A DNA stretch of 64,000 bases from Posidonia oceanica (GCA_037176725.1 JAZBRS010000059.1:11705001-11769000); one strand, 5' to 3'; shown: positions 47,254 to 58,868, counted from the stretch's first letter. Made by a program: numbers and translations. The notes: generated by a model from the letters alone, not told the origin.

Positions 47254-48430
47254 TGTAGATATCCTATTTTTACATTTCTGAGAGTTCTTATGAGGGTAGA
47301 AACCTTAAGGCGTCCCAAATCTCGTGCCTAAGTTTTGATAACACATCTTCCAGATGTTCCTTGATTTCTTCAAAGCATCACTCGATCCTACCTTAACTCA
47401 GGTCGTTAGCTGTGGCAGAGCTAACGCACTCAGACCCGTGGCAAGTCCGAGTACCCTAAGTATCCATTATTTCTACTCAGATTCGTGGCAAATTTGAGTT
47501 AACAGAGATGCCTTCTTGATTTCATAGACTATCTGTAGTTTCTCGACCTTCTATCTTGTTTTCTCTGACCAAAACCTGGAAAATAGGGCTGGAAATGACC
47601 TGAGCTCATTAGTAGCCAATTGAGGAGGCGACCATGCTAGGCGCCCGGTCAGCCGGCGACTAACATAGGCGTCAACACAGCAGGCGACTAACAGTCGTGG
47701 GTTCCATTAACCACCTCTGACAGTTGTTTTGGCGGTTATTTCCCACGATCTCCTCAACCCTTAGTCGCCAACTCAACCGGCGACTAAGAGGTCGTGGAAC
47801 TGCAGTGGTTTTTCCACGATCCCCTCGACCGTTAGGCGCCAACTCAACTGGCGACTAATGATCGTGACCTCCTTTGAACCGCTTTTTCATGATTATTTCC
47901 CACGATCCCCTCGACCGTTAGGCACCAACTCAACCGGTGACTAACAGTTGTGGCCTCGTTCCCACGGTTCTCCCATGTTTGACTGGATGGTTGCTAGCCT
48001 TAGTCGGCACCTCAACAGGCGACTAACCCTAACTGCCACTTTTTCTAGAATTTTCTGAATTCCAACCGTCCTCACCCCTAGAGTCTATAAATAGACCCCC
48101 TAGGCTAGTGTTTTGACCCCCAGCCAGTTGTGAGGAAAACCTACCTTGGAGAAATTTCCTTTAGGTTTCTAGGGTTTTGAGCTCCCCCCTTCAAATAGCT
48201 AGAGTTTCCAAGCCAGAAACCCTAGTCTCCACCTTCAAAAGAGAAACCTAGATCCCAGGGATCACTACACCCAACTACGATCTCAGAGATCTCGAGCTTA
48301 GCCGGAGCTCTGACCGTGCCACCACTTCTACTCCATCGTATACAGCATGAGGGTGAAGGGTGTATCTTCTTCCCAATCTTTTTCATTTACATTTCATATT
48401 GCATTCCATAGAATAGGACCCATAGCATAT
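47254..48430 (+). mobile_element. Element E: 3' LTR, interrupted by D
   Basis: It starts TGTAGATATCC and runs 1177 bp to the insertion of D. From about 47643 it aligns with the 5' LTR piece at 34514. The GGCGACTAAC repeats (47630-48030) and TATA box (48086-48093) correspond. The expected target duplication of D is CATAT at 48426-48430; the other copy and the LTR's end lie off the window. Confidence 0.88.
48086..48093 (+). promoter_or_regulatory. TATA box of the E 3' LTR
   Basis: TATAAATA in the same context as 34884-34891. Confidence 0.7.
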
Positions 48431-51400
48431 TGTAGCGATCCTGGTGTTCGGATCGTCCATGCACGATGCCAAAGCTCGCGTGCACCGATCGGAATCAGGC
48501 TCACTATTAGCGGCTATGTCCAAGAAGGAAGACCTAACTCGAAAACATTTAAAAGAGGGAAAAAGGGGAAAGAAAAGAAGAAGATAAGACAAAATCGGAG
48601 TCGCCACCAAGTCTATTAAATCGGAAGACGAGGAAAACCAGGGAAATGCGCGAATAACCGCACAAAACCAAGCAAAGGATGCAATGCAGGGCAATGCAAA
48701 AGAAATGAGATGCAAATGAATGCAAATGATGTGACTCGTGCCTAGGACAGGGGCAATATGGTCATTGCGGGCCAAGAGAGGGTAAGGACTCCTGTTACGC
48801 GCGGGGAAGGTGTTAGGCACCCCCGACACGCCCGAGAATCGGTCTTTCTAGGCTTACGCTCGCATATGCAGGGAAATGCAGACTTTGAATGCCTAAGTGC
48901 CAATGAATGCCTGTCTAAATGCTCAAAGGTGTGCTCTAAGTGATGAAAGACGATGCAAGGAAGTAAACGTGCAATCTAAGCGCTCAGCAACGCTGCCTGT
49001 GTTCCGAGCCGGGCGAAACCTGGCTCGTGAGAACTCCAGACAGTAAGCATCACCGCCCTATATGCAAATGCGGGCGACAAAACAAAACAGCGAGAAAACC
49101 ATGCAATGCAATCGACATGCAAGGGAAAACGGCGTAAAACAGTGCGAGGAACGAAACAAGTACGCAAAAAGATGCGAAAACAGGGTTGACATGCAAAATG
49201 ATGCAAGGAACGGAACAAGGACGCAAAACGGAGCGAGAAAGCTAAAGGGCACGCAAAACGGTGCAAGACAAAGAAGCGGCGCGCAAAACGGAGCGAGGAA
49301 ACTTGAAGACACGCAAAACGGGGCGAGAAAACTAAAGGGCACGTAAAACGGTGCAAGACAAAGAAGCGGCGCGCAAAACGGAGCGAGGAAACTTGAAAAC
49401 ACGCAAAACGGGGCAGAAAACTAAAGGGCACGCAAAACGGTGCAAGATAAAGAAGCAGCACGCAAAACGGAGCGAGAAAACTTGAAGACACGCAAAAAGG
49501 GGCGAGAAAACTAAAGGGCACGCAAAACGATGCAAGGCGAAGAAGCGGCGCGCAAAACGGAGCGAGAAAACATGAAAACACGCAAAACGGAGCGGAAAAA
49601 CTAAAGGGCACGCAAAACGGTGCAAGGCAGAGAAGCGGCACTCAAAACGGGGCGAGAAAACTTGAAAGCACGCAAAACGAGGCAAGAAAACTAAAGGGCA
49701 CGCAAAACGGTGCAAATGGCATGCAAATGAATGCAGTGCAGGGGTTTAGGAAGATATACCTGGAGATCCGGGAGTCTGATCGGAGATCTGCTTGGTCCAT
49801 GCTGAAGAGCGCTTCGCTGCGGTCGCCTGGGCGGCTTACTTGAGGAGATCCAACGGTCGGATTGAAAGATATCGCAGCTTCGGAGCAAAAGGGCCAGAAC
49901 AGGGGGAGGAGCAGATCTAGGTGTTCAGGGGGTCCTAGGGGTGTGCTGAAGGTCCTCCCAAGTGAAGGGGAGTTAAAAGTGTCTAGTGTATGCGAAGGGG
50001 AGCTAAAATGCAAGATTAAATGAATGCAGAATGCATGCAAAGCAAGAAAAGACAAAGAAAAGCGATTCGGAAAGAACAGGGATTCAAAAGCATTTTTGAA
50101 GAAAGAAATGGGCTAAAATGCAAATTTTCCAGAAAACGGGGGTTCTGGGGAGTCCGGGAATGCAAGTGGAGGGCCTACATGCAATTTTTGCAAGCATAGG
50201 AGTTAAAATGCAACTTGGGGGCAAAACAGTCTTTTTACATGGTTTTTGAGAGATGTAAGGCTCTATGTGTGATTTTCAAATCATGCAGGGGTCAAATATG
50301 CAATTTTATATGCAAAATATGCTCTGAAATCACTGACCATGGACTGAAATGCAATTTTTGAAAATGCAGGGTTGGAAATGCAATGCAATAAGCTAAAATG
50401 CATGTAACATGATTACTGTCCATTTAGAATGGACCTATGTGCAAATATGCAAAGTCAGAAGGTAAAAAATGCAATGCAGTATGCAAAATGAGAAAATAAA
50501 ACCTAGGTTACTACAGTTCAGAGGATCAGACAGTAAATATGAAAAAACAGAGGGGCCCAGAATGCAATTTTATATGGTAAAATGCATGCAATTAAATGGA
50601 ATGATTTAAAACAGGACCTAAGTGCAATAATCAAAAGCAGAGGGGCTAAAGCATAAAACATTACAACTGAAACACACAGTAAATGGACTGAAGAGCAAAT
50701 ACTGAAAAACGTAAATAAAAACAGCAATTTAGCATGGTATTTAATTAAAAACTAAGTGAAATAAATGAACAGAGGACTAAAGCGCGAAAATGTAAGAACT
50801 TAAGGCATAAATGCAATATTTACATTTAAACTATATAACAGAAAAAATGATTGAACAGTGAATCACCGGCGGTCGACGAACACTATAGCAGAGCGCCGGC
50901 AGTGCTCGTGACCGCCGACAGGGGCGGTTGGGGAAGCGCAGACCGGCGGAGCTTGGTGCCGACGTTCGTCTGGAGCTCTGGGGACCGTCCGGAGCTCGCT
51001 CTGCTGGCGGGAGCATCCGGGGAACAGGCGACCGGCGCCGGAGAAGACGCGAGGACCAGCGAGTCGCGGGCGGCACTGGAGGTCTGGAAACTTGCTTCTG
51101 AGCGGCTGAAAAGCTGAAGAGGAAGGAGAGAGAGCTGAAGGGGGGAGAAAATACCTTCTCCCGCGTCTGAGTCGACCTCCCGACCTCAGTGGCCTCGGCG
51201 GTCGTCGGCGGAGGTCGTCTGGGCGCTACAGCGGTCGTCGGTGGCTCGCGAGGGCGAGAGCTGCTTCAGAGCAGTCGTCCGGTGCTTTCCTGATGACTGG
51301 ACGGAAGCTTCGCGGCTCGGAGAGGGGTTTGGAATTCTTTGGGTTCAGACAAGGGACCGGAGGTGGGGGAGGCTGTCCGCTGCTCGTCGGACTGGATGGG

Positions 51401-53809
51401 TGGCTCCGGGAGGTAGCTGGAGGTTCGAGGAGTAGATCTGGATGGTCAAAATGATCTTCTAGAGGCCGTAGGTGGAGTTTGCTGGCGGAGTGGATTTCGG
51501 ACAGAAATCGGTGCAGGTGTTTGTGGTGGAGCGTTTCGCCTGTGGTGGGGGAGAAGGCTGGAGGCTGGGCGGCTTAGGAGGGTGGAGTTCAGGTGAATGT
51601 TGGGGCGGAGTTTGGGAGGATGTGGTGGACTGCGGCAGAGGGAATTTTAGAAGGGATGGGAGTTGGGTTCCGGTTGGGTTTCAGGAGGTTGGAGGCGAAA
51701 TGGGGGGCTGGTTCTCTGTGGGAATGAAGGGTGAAGTTGCAGGTGGCTTGGGTGAGATCGGGGGGCGAATTCTGGGCTATTCCTGGGGTGTTTCGGGCTC
51801 CGGTTCGCTGTGGAAAGAAGAGGCGGAGGTCCGGTGTTCTCTGGTGGATTTCAGAGGAAGAAACGCTCACTCTCTCGCTGGGGATCACTCTGGAAGTGGG
51901 GGTGGTGTTCTCTGGGATGTTTCCGGATCCTTTTCTCTTCCTCCTCCTCCATCCTTATCGTTCCACAGATTGCTCCTTTCCCTTGCAGGTCTGCAGGACT
52001 GCGACCATTAATTGCCGGTGGCAGGAGCACGGCCACGAAGCGGCGCACGCCGGTCCGGCCCTGGCAGCAAGCGTGCGAGCGCAGGCCTGGCCGTGGCAGG
52101 AGCTGGCGATGGCAGGCGGCTTGCAGAGGCTGCAGGTACTGTAGCGGCACTGTGCGGATGGAGGGAAGGAAGAAGAAGGACTGTGGATGCGGGCCGGGCT
52201 GGGATTTGAAAAAAGAAAGAAAAAAGCAAACGGGCTGACGAGCCCAATAAGGAAGAAAGGAAGAGATAAAAAAAGATGAAAGAAAGAAAGATGGAAGAAA
52301 GGAAAAAAATAAAATAGGAAAAAATAAGATAAAAATAAACAAAAATATTAGATGAATTGGGTTGTAGGTTAGGTGTTTAATTGGATTTTTTAATGACTGT
52401 TTTTAGGTTAATTAGTGTGTTTTAGGCTTGATTAGGGTTTTAGGGTTTTCTTTTATTGTTAATTCATTTTCCACTTGATTAAGTGTTGGTTAAATTCTTT
52501 TAAATTGTTTTTAAAATTGTGTTTTCTTGTTAAGTATTTCAGGATGTTAATTAGGATTTTTAGGATTTATTTTTATATTAATTAGAGTGGGTTTTGGGCT
52601 TTTTAGTTCTAGTCTTTTTTGTCTTTCTTCTTTAAGTCTTTTGAACTATGTTTTTGATTTTTATTTGTTAATTCCTCTTGATGTTTTTTAGTTGGATTTT
52701 TCTGGTTTGATTAAGTGTTTTAAGTCTTTTAACTGTATTTTCTTTTCCTTTTTTAATTAAGTTTTATGTTGTTTTTCCCTTATGTTTATTAGGTTAAGTC
52801 TTTTGTTTCCTTTAATTACTTGTTTTAGTGTTTGATTTTTACTTCTTCTTTTTAGGGTTTGTTTTTTTAATTCTTTTAGTGGGGTTTTTATCTTGGGTAG
52901 GTTCTGACTTTATTTCAGTTTTTTACTTGATTTTACAGTATTTTCTTTTAGTTTGTTTTGCATTTTTTAGTTTGCATGCTTGATTTTCTTTTTAGCTTGT
53001 TTTAGTTAAGTTTGAGTTTTTAATCATTTGTTTAATGTTTTTTGGTTGCTTTTCTTGAAATTCTGATTTGTTTCTTTTATGTTTTGGGGTTTTACAGATT
53101 TTTAAGGATTTTCATGGATTTTTGCAAAAGAGAGAAGAAGAAAAGAAAAAGAAGAGGAAAAGGGGAAAAAGGAGAATAAAAGGGGAAAGAGATAGGTTTG
53201 AGGGAAAAGATTTTTTAAAATTCGGGGAAAATGTTAAAAATAAAATAAAAATAGGAGTAAGATAGAGAAGGGATAGGAGTACAAAGGGGGCCCATAGCCA
53301 AGCCAGGAAAGGGGCAAGAAGGGGATGGAAAGAGAGATGATAATCAGGAGAGAGAGAGGAGAGAGAAAACGATAATCCCGGAGAGAGAAAACGATAATCC
53401 CAGCAAAAGGAGGGCTTAGGAGTCTCGGAAAGGGGTGAAACTTGGCGGGTGTGGGGTCTAGGGTTTCTAGTTTTGGTCCCAGAGTTTTGGTTTGGTTTTG
53501 AGGAAGTTTTGGAGGGGTTTTGAGGTGTAGAAAAAGGGTATTTTTGCCTAAGTTTCCTAGGGTTTTTGGGGAGGGGTCTGGTTTGAGATTTTGCAGGCTT
53601 TTTGGTGGGTTTGCTAAGTCATCAGGGGTGAGTTTTCCTATGGATTTTGGTGGGTTTTCAGGTTCGGGAAAGGGGGGTTATCCTAGGTTAGGTTCGGGCT
53701 TGTTTTGAGGGGAAAGGAGGAAGGAAGGTATGGATTTGGGTCTAGATTCGGGTCCAGCAGCCACCGGAAGGCTCCAAACGATCTAGCCTGTCAAAATGGG
53801 GTGTCAACA
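48431..53809 (-). mobile_element. Element D: 3' LTR (5379 bp)
   Basis: On the + strand it begins TGTAGCGATCC and ends TGTCAACA, with the same internal order as A's LTR: conserved block 48740-48880, 30-bp repeats 49130-49710, TGCAATTTT-type repeats 50060-50820, GC-rich 50860-52200, T-rich 52330-53100. No supported gene. Confidence 0.92.
49130..49710 (-). repeat. 30-bp repeats organised in a 90-bp higher-order unit (LTR of D)
   Basis: Three 30-bp variants alternate on the + strand: CACGCAAAACGGTGCAAG with a GACAAAGAAGCGG-type spacer, CGCGCAAAACGGAGCGAG with AAACTTGAA, and CACGCAAAACGGGGCGAG with AAAACTAAAGGG. The triplet repeats about five times from 49250 to 49700. The open frames in several phases follow from the period. 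Confidence 0.88.
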
Positions 53810-53880
53810 GATGCCCCTCCCTGAGCGAGGCCGAGCGAAGCGAGGCCGCTGCTCAGGGTTGACGGGACACCCCATTTGAC
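53790..53880. repeat. Inverted repeat across the 3' LTR / polypurine tract junction (D)
   Basis: GTCAAAATGGGGTGTC at 53790-53805 pairs with GACACCCCATTTGAC at 53866-53880 with one bulged base. The polypurine tract is in the loop, as in A. Where A has a G-C pair (GATGGGG/CCCCATC), D has A-T (AATGGGG/CCCCATT). Confidence 0.78.
53810..53821 (-). promoter_or_regulatory. Polypurine tract of element D
   Basis: Read on the minus strand, GGGAGGGGCATC ends at the TGTTGACACC start of the LTR. It matches A's tract apart from its first bases. Confidence 0.88.
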
Positions 53881-54264
53881 CAGCGAGAGCAGAGGGTTGC
53901 TATCGGCGTGAGCCACTTATTCGGTGGATGCGCCGAACATCGTGGATCGTTGCCGCAGTGCAAAGTGCAGGTGCAAATGGATGAGATGCAATGTATGCGA
54001 TGCATGCTAATGCAGATGCAATGCAAAAGTTAGTGCTAGAGTTAGTACCGATGGGAGGGCCGAAGCGACGTGGGTGACGCTGGCGATGCTGACGACGCTG
54101 AAGAGGGACGTTGCGGTGCACCGCGGAGCTTGACGGGAGGTCCAGGCCTGCCACGAAAAGAAGGATAGCCAAAGCTACAAAGGAGCGACGGGAGAGGTGG
54201 ACCTTCTCCCAGACGCGGAAGGATGCGGGGCTCCGTCTTTTGAGACGAAGTCGCGCGGGGGGGG
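53822..54264 (-). other. 3' non-coding segment of D next to the polypurine tract
   Basis: It aligns well with A 11402-11560 (GAGCGAGGCCGCTGCTCAG hairpin region), then diverges. No supported gene. Confidence 0.6.
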
Positions 54265-55350
54265 TGATAAGTTGTCGGACTTATCGACCGGATGAGTTTC
54301 GGATCATCAGCCGAGGGTGATAGTTTAGGTTATCAGCCTGGAGATAGTTTACGGTCCTATCAACCGGAAGGCGCAGTTGTGAGTGATAGTTACTGGATAT
54401 CAGCCGTATAACATGGTTGCCATAGATAGTTTAGGATATCAGCCTAGATAGATAGTTTAGGATATCAGCCTAGATAGTTTAGGATATCAGCCTAGATAGA
54501 TAGTTTACAGTCCTATCAACTGGAATGGGCAAACCATGAGGGATAGTTACTGGATATCAGCCGTATAACGCAAGTGCCGGATAGTTTAGGATATCAGCTT
54601 GGATAGATAGTTTAGGATATCAGCCTAGATAGTTTAGGTTATCAGCCTAGATCGATAGTTTAGGTTATCAGCCTAGCGGCATTGCGAGGGACAGTTACTG
54701 GATGTCAGCCGTATAATGCAATTGCGATAGATAGTTTAGGATATCAGCCTAGATCGATAGTTTAGGTTATCAGCCTAGATCGATAGTTTAGGATATCAGC
54801 CTAGATAGTTTAGGATATCAACCTAGATAGATAGTTTAGGTTATCAGCCTAGAAAGAGCAATTGCAAGGGATAGTTACTGGATATCAGCCGTATAACGTA
54901 ATTGCCATAGATAGTTTAGGATATCAGCCTAGATCGATAGTTTAGGTTATCAGCCTAGATCGATAGTTTAGGATATCAGCCTAGATAGATAGTTTAGGTT
55001 ATCAGCCTGGAAAGGGCAATTACGAGGGACAGTTACTGGATGTCAGCCGTATAACGCAGATGCTGGATAGTTTAGGATATCAGCCTAGATAGATAGTTTA
55101 GGATATCAGCCTAGATAGATTAGGTTATCAGCCTGGATCGATAGTTTAGGTTATCAGCCTAGCGGCATTGCGAGGGACAGTTACTGGATGTCAGCCGTAT
55201 AACACAACTGCGGGCCAACCATGGATCGGCCAGAAGATAGATAGTTTAGGAATATCAGCCTGAGAATAGATAGTTTAGGAATATCAGCCTGGGAGTAGAT
55301 AGTTTAGGAATATCAGCCTGAGAGAACTTGATTGATTGATAGTTTAGGAT
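54265..55350. repeat. Tandem array of GATAGTTTAGGATATCAGCC-type units
   Basis: Monomers of about 24-28 bp (core AGTTTAGGATATCAGCCTAG) are broken at six places by a variant with AGTTACTGGATATCAGCCGT (starting near 54385, 54542, 54691, 54871, 55030 and 55178). This gives a higher-order period of about 148-180 bp. The array lies between the PMD ORF and the polypurine tract. Element A retains only a single unit (GATAGTTTACGGTCCTATC near 11965). Confidence 0.9.
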
Positions 55351-55454
55351 ATCAGCTTAAGGGTGCCTGATTGATGAATGATCGAGTGATGAGTGATTGG
55401 TTGATGAGTGATTGAATGCTGAATGATTGATTGCTGAATGATTGATTGCTGGAT

Positions 55455-55740
55455 AAGAGGGGATGAGGTCATGATGAGAATTATTGCTAAAGAAGGGGGT
55501 GAGGTAATGATGAGAGCTAATGCTAAAGAAGGGGGATGAGGTAATGATGAGAGCTATTGCTAAAGAAGGGGGGTGAGGTAATGATGAGAACTAATGCTAA
55601 AGAAGGGGGATGAGGTAATGATGAGAACTAATGCTAAAGAAGGGGGATGAGGTAATGATGAGAACTAATGCTAAAGAAGGGGGATGAGGTAATGATGAGA
55701 ACTAATGCTAAAGAAGGGGGATGAGGTAATGATGAGAGCT
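55455..55740. repeat. 37-bp tandem repeat (GATGAGGTAATGATGAGA...AAAGAAGGGG)
   Basis: About seven nearly perfect copies, read directly. It is followed by two 60-bp copies carrying GATAAGATATCGGACTTATC (about 55754 and 55815), whose ends GATAAG/CTTATC are inverted repeats. The same hairpin-like motif opens the array at 54265 and occurs in A near 11938. Confidence 0.9.
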
Positions 55741-55859
55741 TGATTGAAGAAGGTGATAAGATATCGGACTTATCGGCCGGCAAAAAGGAGATGAGATTGA
55801 TTGATTGAGAAAGGTGATAAGATATCGGACTTATCGGCCGGCAAAGAGGGAATGCGATA

Positions 55860-56299
55860 AGGGTGAGATACCGCGGGGCGTCTGAAAAGATGCCCCTGGT
55901 ATCAGGATGATACCAGGGGTTGGTCGAAACGTCCCTGGTATCGAGAAAAGCGAAGGATGGACAGAACTGACGTGTCTGTCAGACGAGTAGTTTGGGGTAC
56001 GAGCCCAAAGGAGACTCAGCCGGGGATGTCCGGTGGCAGGTCGGACGGCGCGGGTTCGCAGAGGTCCCGGAGCCTGGGTCGTTTGCTGAGGACTTTCCTG
56101 CGTTATGTGAGCAATCAGTCGGGCCAATGGGCCTCCGGATGTGAGCGACGAGGAGCATGGAATGCATGATCAGCTTTGAAATGTGAACAGCCAGCGCAAA
56201 ACAGTTTGCATTGATAGAGTTGTCGGTTACATGTCTGTGACAGGCCAAAAAGTACAGCACAACTTGAAAGGAAGATAGAGTGACAGCTGCATGATGGCT
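55860..56299 (-). other. Gene-free segment downstream of the D PMD ORF
   Basis: It contains an imperfect inverted repeat around CCCCTGGTATCAGG-ATGATACCAGGGG (55899-55918) with a third GTCCCTGGTATC copy at 55930. No supported gene. Confidence 0.55.
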
Positions 56300-57502
56300 C
56301 TAGCTGATTCGGGCCTTCTTTGATATTCCAGAGTCAGGGAACAAGGGGCCGCTCGGCAGGACTTCGTCAATGGGCCAGAGGTCCTGCACTTTAGTGATGT
56401 ACTCAGGGGTACACCCTACGCCTCTTATTGCAGCGATGTCTGTTGATCGCACCCCATGCTGCATCAGGTTGGCCAGCTCCTTCGTGGGGGCAATTGTACT
56501 GAGAGGATATTCTTGAAGGAGCTTAGGCGCTGTGCTGTCGACAAAGGCGTCCTGCCAGAAGCCGAACTGGCGCATGACTCTGATAGGGTGATATTCTACA
56601 CCCGCAGTAAATCCGGGTAGCACAATCAGACGCATGTCGCGCGTATTGAAGAAGACAGTGAATGCTTCGGCTGCAGAAGGAATGATGCGCCATGTGACTG
56701 TGTCCTCCGTCAGTCCCGACAGCCTTTCATATTCTTCCTTGACGCTTTTGACTGCCTTGGCATGGCCGCTGCTGTAGTAGGCCTCGAAAGCGTGCACTTG
56801 GGGGCACAGAAGGTCTATCTCAGTGTGCGCTGCTAGCCAGACCTGAATGAATGATCCGCAACCATGAAAGTGGCGGCAGCGATGCGAGATGCGGTCCAGA
56901 CCGCGGTAGGTCTCTGCCAGAACGACTGGTGCCAGGTCTATGTGCTGGGTCACCACGGCGAGTGCTATTTCAGCGATCTCGACGGCCACTGTTACCTTGC
57001 CATGAGTAAAGACCAGCTCGCCTAGGAAACGGGTGACAAACCCTCGGAGCCACAGCTCGTCTCCGAGTTCAGTGCGCTTTTCCACAATATCATCAAAGTA
57101 CGCTAGGCGAAGCAGAGGCATGGGCCCGCTAGTACAAATCAGCTTCTGCTGGCAACTTTGGGTAGAGAGGCCGGTCAGCTGTTTCAGGACTGCCATGTAT
57201 CCATCACGCCTCATGAAGATGGGCGGCCCCAAGATCTTGGAAAAGCCGCAGATCCGGCGCACTTCTTCCAGTGTAGGTGTCAGTTCGGTTCTGCCGAAAC
57301 GGAAGACATGGTGTGCCGGTTTCCAGAATCGCGCAGCAGCACACAGAAGATGGCGGTTTACTTCTACATCAGCAGCCTTTAGCAATTTGGTCGGAATGCC
57401 CCACAGGCGCAGCTTATCACAGTCATCTTTTGTAAGCTTGCCGATCCATTCTCGCAGGATCTCAGAACAGTGTGTGGGGCTTACCAAGGTGGGGAAACCC
57501 AT
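56300..57502 (-). CDS. PMD-like protein, 400 aa, sense ORF of element D
   Basis: An uninterrupted ORF of 400 codons starts at the ATG at 57502. Signatures of the plant mobile domain are HVFRFGRTELTPTLEEV (residues about 65-81, equivalent to the TF..GE.TITLEDV motif of PMDs) and RVMRQFGFWQ (about 308-317). It also resembles the related DUF7745-type plant proteins. There is no zinc finger, membrane segment or signal peptide. It lies downstream of the integrase remnant and in the same orientation as gag, and is absent from A. It is the only long coding region of D without a stop or frameshift. PMD proteins of the host act in the nucleus; whether this copy is expressed, for example from a subgenomic or spliced RNA, is unknown. 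Confidence 0.8.
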   Translation of the reverse strand: MGFPTLVSPTHCSEILREWIGKLTKDDCDKLRLWGIPTKLLKAADVEVNRHLLCAAARFWKPAHHVFRFGRTELTPTLEEVRRICGFSKILGPPIFMRRDGYMAVLKQLTGLSTQSCQQKLICTSGPMPLLRLAYFDDIVEKRTELGDELWLRGFVTRFLGELVFTHGKVTVAVEIAEIALAVVTQHIDLAPVVLAETYRGLDRISHRCRHFHGCGSFIQVWLAAHTEIDLLCPQVHAFEAYYSSGHAKAVKSVKEEYERLSGLTEDTVTWRIIPSAAEAFTVFFNTRDMRLIVLPGFTAGVEYHPIRVMRQFGFWQDAFVDSTAPKLLQEYPLSTIAPTKELANLMQHGVRSTDIAAIRGVGCTPEYITKVQDLWPIDEVLPSGPLFPDSGISKKARIS

Positions 57503-58868
57503 TGCACGGATTGCAGGATGTGGGCAGACGGCTGTTACAAGAGTCTTCAGATACCTGTTGCCAAGACTGTGAATTATCAGAGCTCATATAGGCACAAAAC
57601 CATCATAGGAAAGCAGATTCTGAAACTGGTAAAAACAGTGCAGCACATTTAGCAGTAAACATTCAGACTATGGCAATTGAACATGTATAAGCATAAGGGC
57701 ATTCTTGTTGATGTGGCGGGGGCTGTCGGGAACCCCGGGTTGTCGCAGCCTGACGGTGCCACCGCATGCTAAGTAGAGGTACTGTCTCAGCGCTGGAGTG
57801 AGCCTTTGCGGAGTAGGATGATCAGAGAGGGTGGAGATGACTGGAAAATGCAGATGCATGCATGATTTGGTGTAGTTTGCCCTCAGTATCGGAGTGCTTT
57901 GGTGCCTGCTGTATGGAAAGGGAGCGGTCCTTAACTCACCAGACTCTACTCGGACTCCTGACTTGTTGGTGGCACTCCAGGGAGGGGTGTTGGTGATGTT
58001 TGGTGGTGGTGTAGAGAAGACGGGCTCCATGTCAAACTCTCAAGGACTTACACTCACTCCTACCTCTTTCTTCTCTCTTTTCTTTAATGTCGGTGTGCAG
58101 AACTCTCCTCGCTCCTATTTTGGAAGCAAGGAGGACTCGACCCGGGCTTTGACTCTTTTCTGGGGTAGGTGAGAGGTGCAGGGTTACGCTGCTTGCCTTT
58201 ATTCTCTTCTTCTTCTTTTTTTTTCTTTTCTCCCTTTTTGTTTGGTTTTTTGCGGGAATGGGGCCTTTGTCTCCCTTCCTTTCTTTTCTATCATTCTCCT
58301 TTTGTTTTTTTTTTCTTTTTTTTTTGTTCTCTTTTTTTCTTTTTCATTTTCCTTGCTCTCTTTTTTTGGGCTTGCAGGTTTCCACTGTCCCCTCCCCCCA
58401 GGGGAGATGGGCGTTAGGGCCTTTCGGGTACAGGCTTTTGGCTCTCTTTTCCTCTCTTTTTTTTTTTTTTTGCACTTCTAGGCTGGGATGTGTACTGCTT
58501 TCCGACTAACACCTAGCACTCTTCTAAAGGGTGTAAGTCCTTAGGGGTTTGGGCATTTCGCCCGCTCTCATTGAGTGGTGGCTCCCTCACTAGTCAAGAC
58601 ATCTAAGTAGCATCGGGTGAGGTCGGGAGACTCCTTTCGCAGCAGGCAAGCACCTCCGGTTTTCATCACCGGGCAACTATGCAATGCATGATTTGATGAG
58701 GAATGTGAACGGAATGAGCAGGGATGCACAGGAGTGTTGCGATGTCAGGAAATGCAAGAGAGTGGATGAAGTGAAGTACGGAGGAGACAGGGCGAAAAGA
58801 GATACAAAGGCATGCGAGTGGTGATGATATGACAAATGGAAGGAAGAATCCGCAATGGCTACTCTCGG
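57503..58868 (-). other. Non-coding region between the D integrase remnant and PMD ORF
   Basis: From about 57710 it is homologous to A 12010-13290. It includes a long polypyrimidine run on the + strand (58195-58475; polypurine in the sense strand) that corresponds to 12660-12790 in A. No supported gene. Confidence 0.6.

Larger units (their letters stand above)
34514..48430 (+). mobile_element. Element E: older Tat-like retrotransposon carrying antisense PMD genes
   Basis: E is on the + strand. It has a 5' LTR cut at its left by insertion of B, a decayed pol, a 9-kb downstream region with two antisense PMD genes, polypurine tract 47241-47253 and a 3' LTR from 47254 cut at 48430 by insertion of D. 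Its two LTR pieces align (TATA region, GGCGACTAA repeats, AGAATAGGA-CCCATAGCATAT stretch) and differ at many positions, so E is much older than A. Gag, protease and most of RT are missing. Its LTR start, TGTAGATATCC, differs from the A/B/C/D family. Confidence 0.85.

Noticed and set aside
48976..49715. Cys/Phe-rich open frames up to 221 codons in the D LTR
   Set aside because: Same cause: 30/90-bp repeats keep frames open. No start context or domain.
54265..55350. CRISPR-like look of regularly repeated short units
   Set aside because: There are no unique spacers, the units are contiguous and degenerate, and the context is a plant retrotransposon. It is a tandem array.
57033..57572. + strand open frame of 179 codons
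   Set aside because: Opposite strand of the PMD ORF, with no recognisable features.
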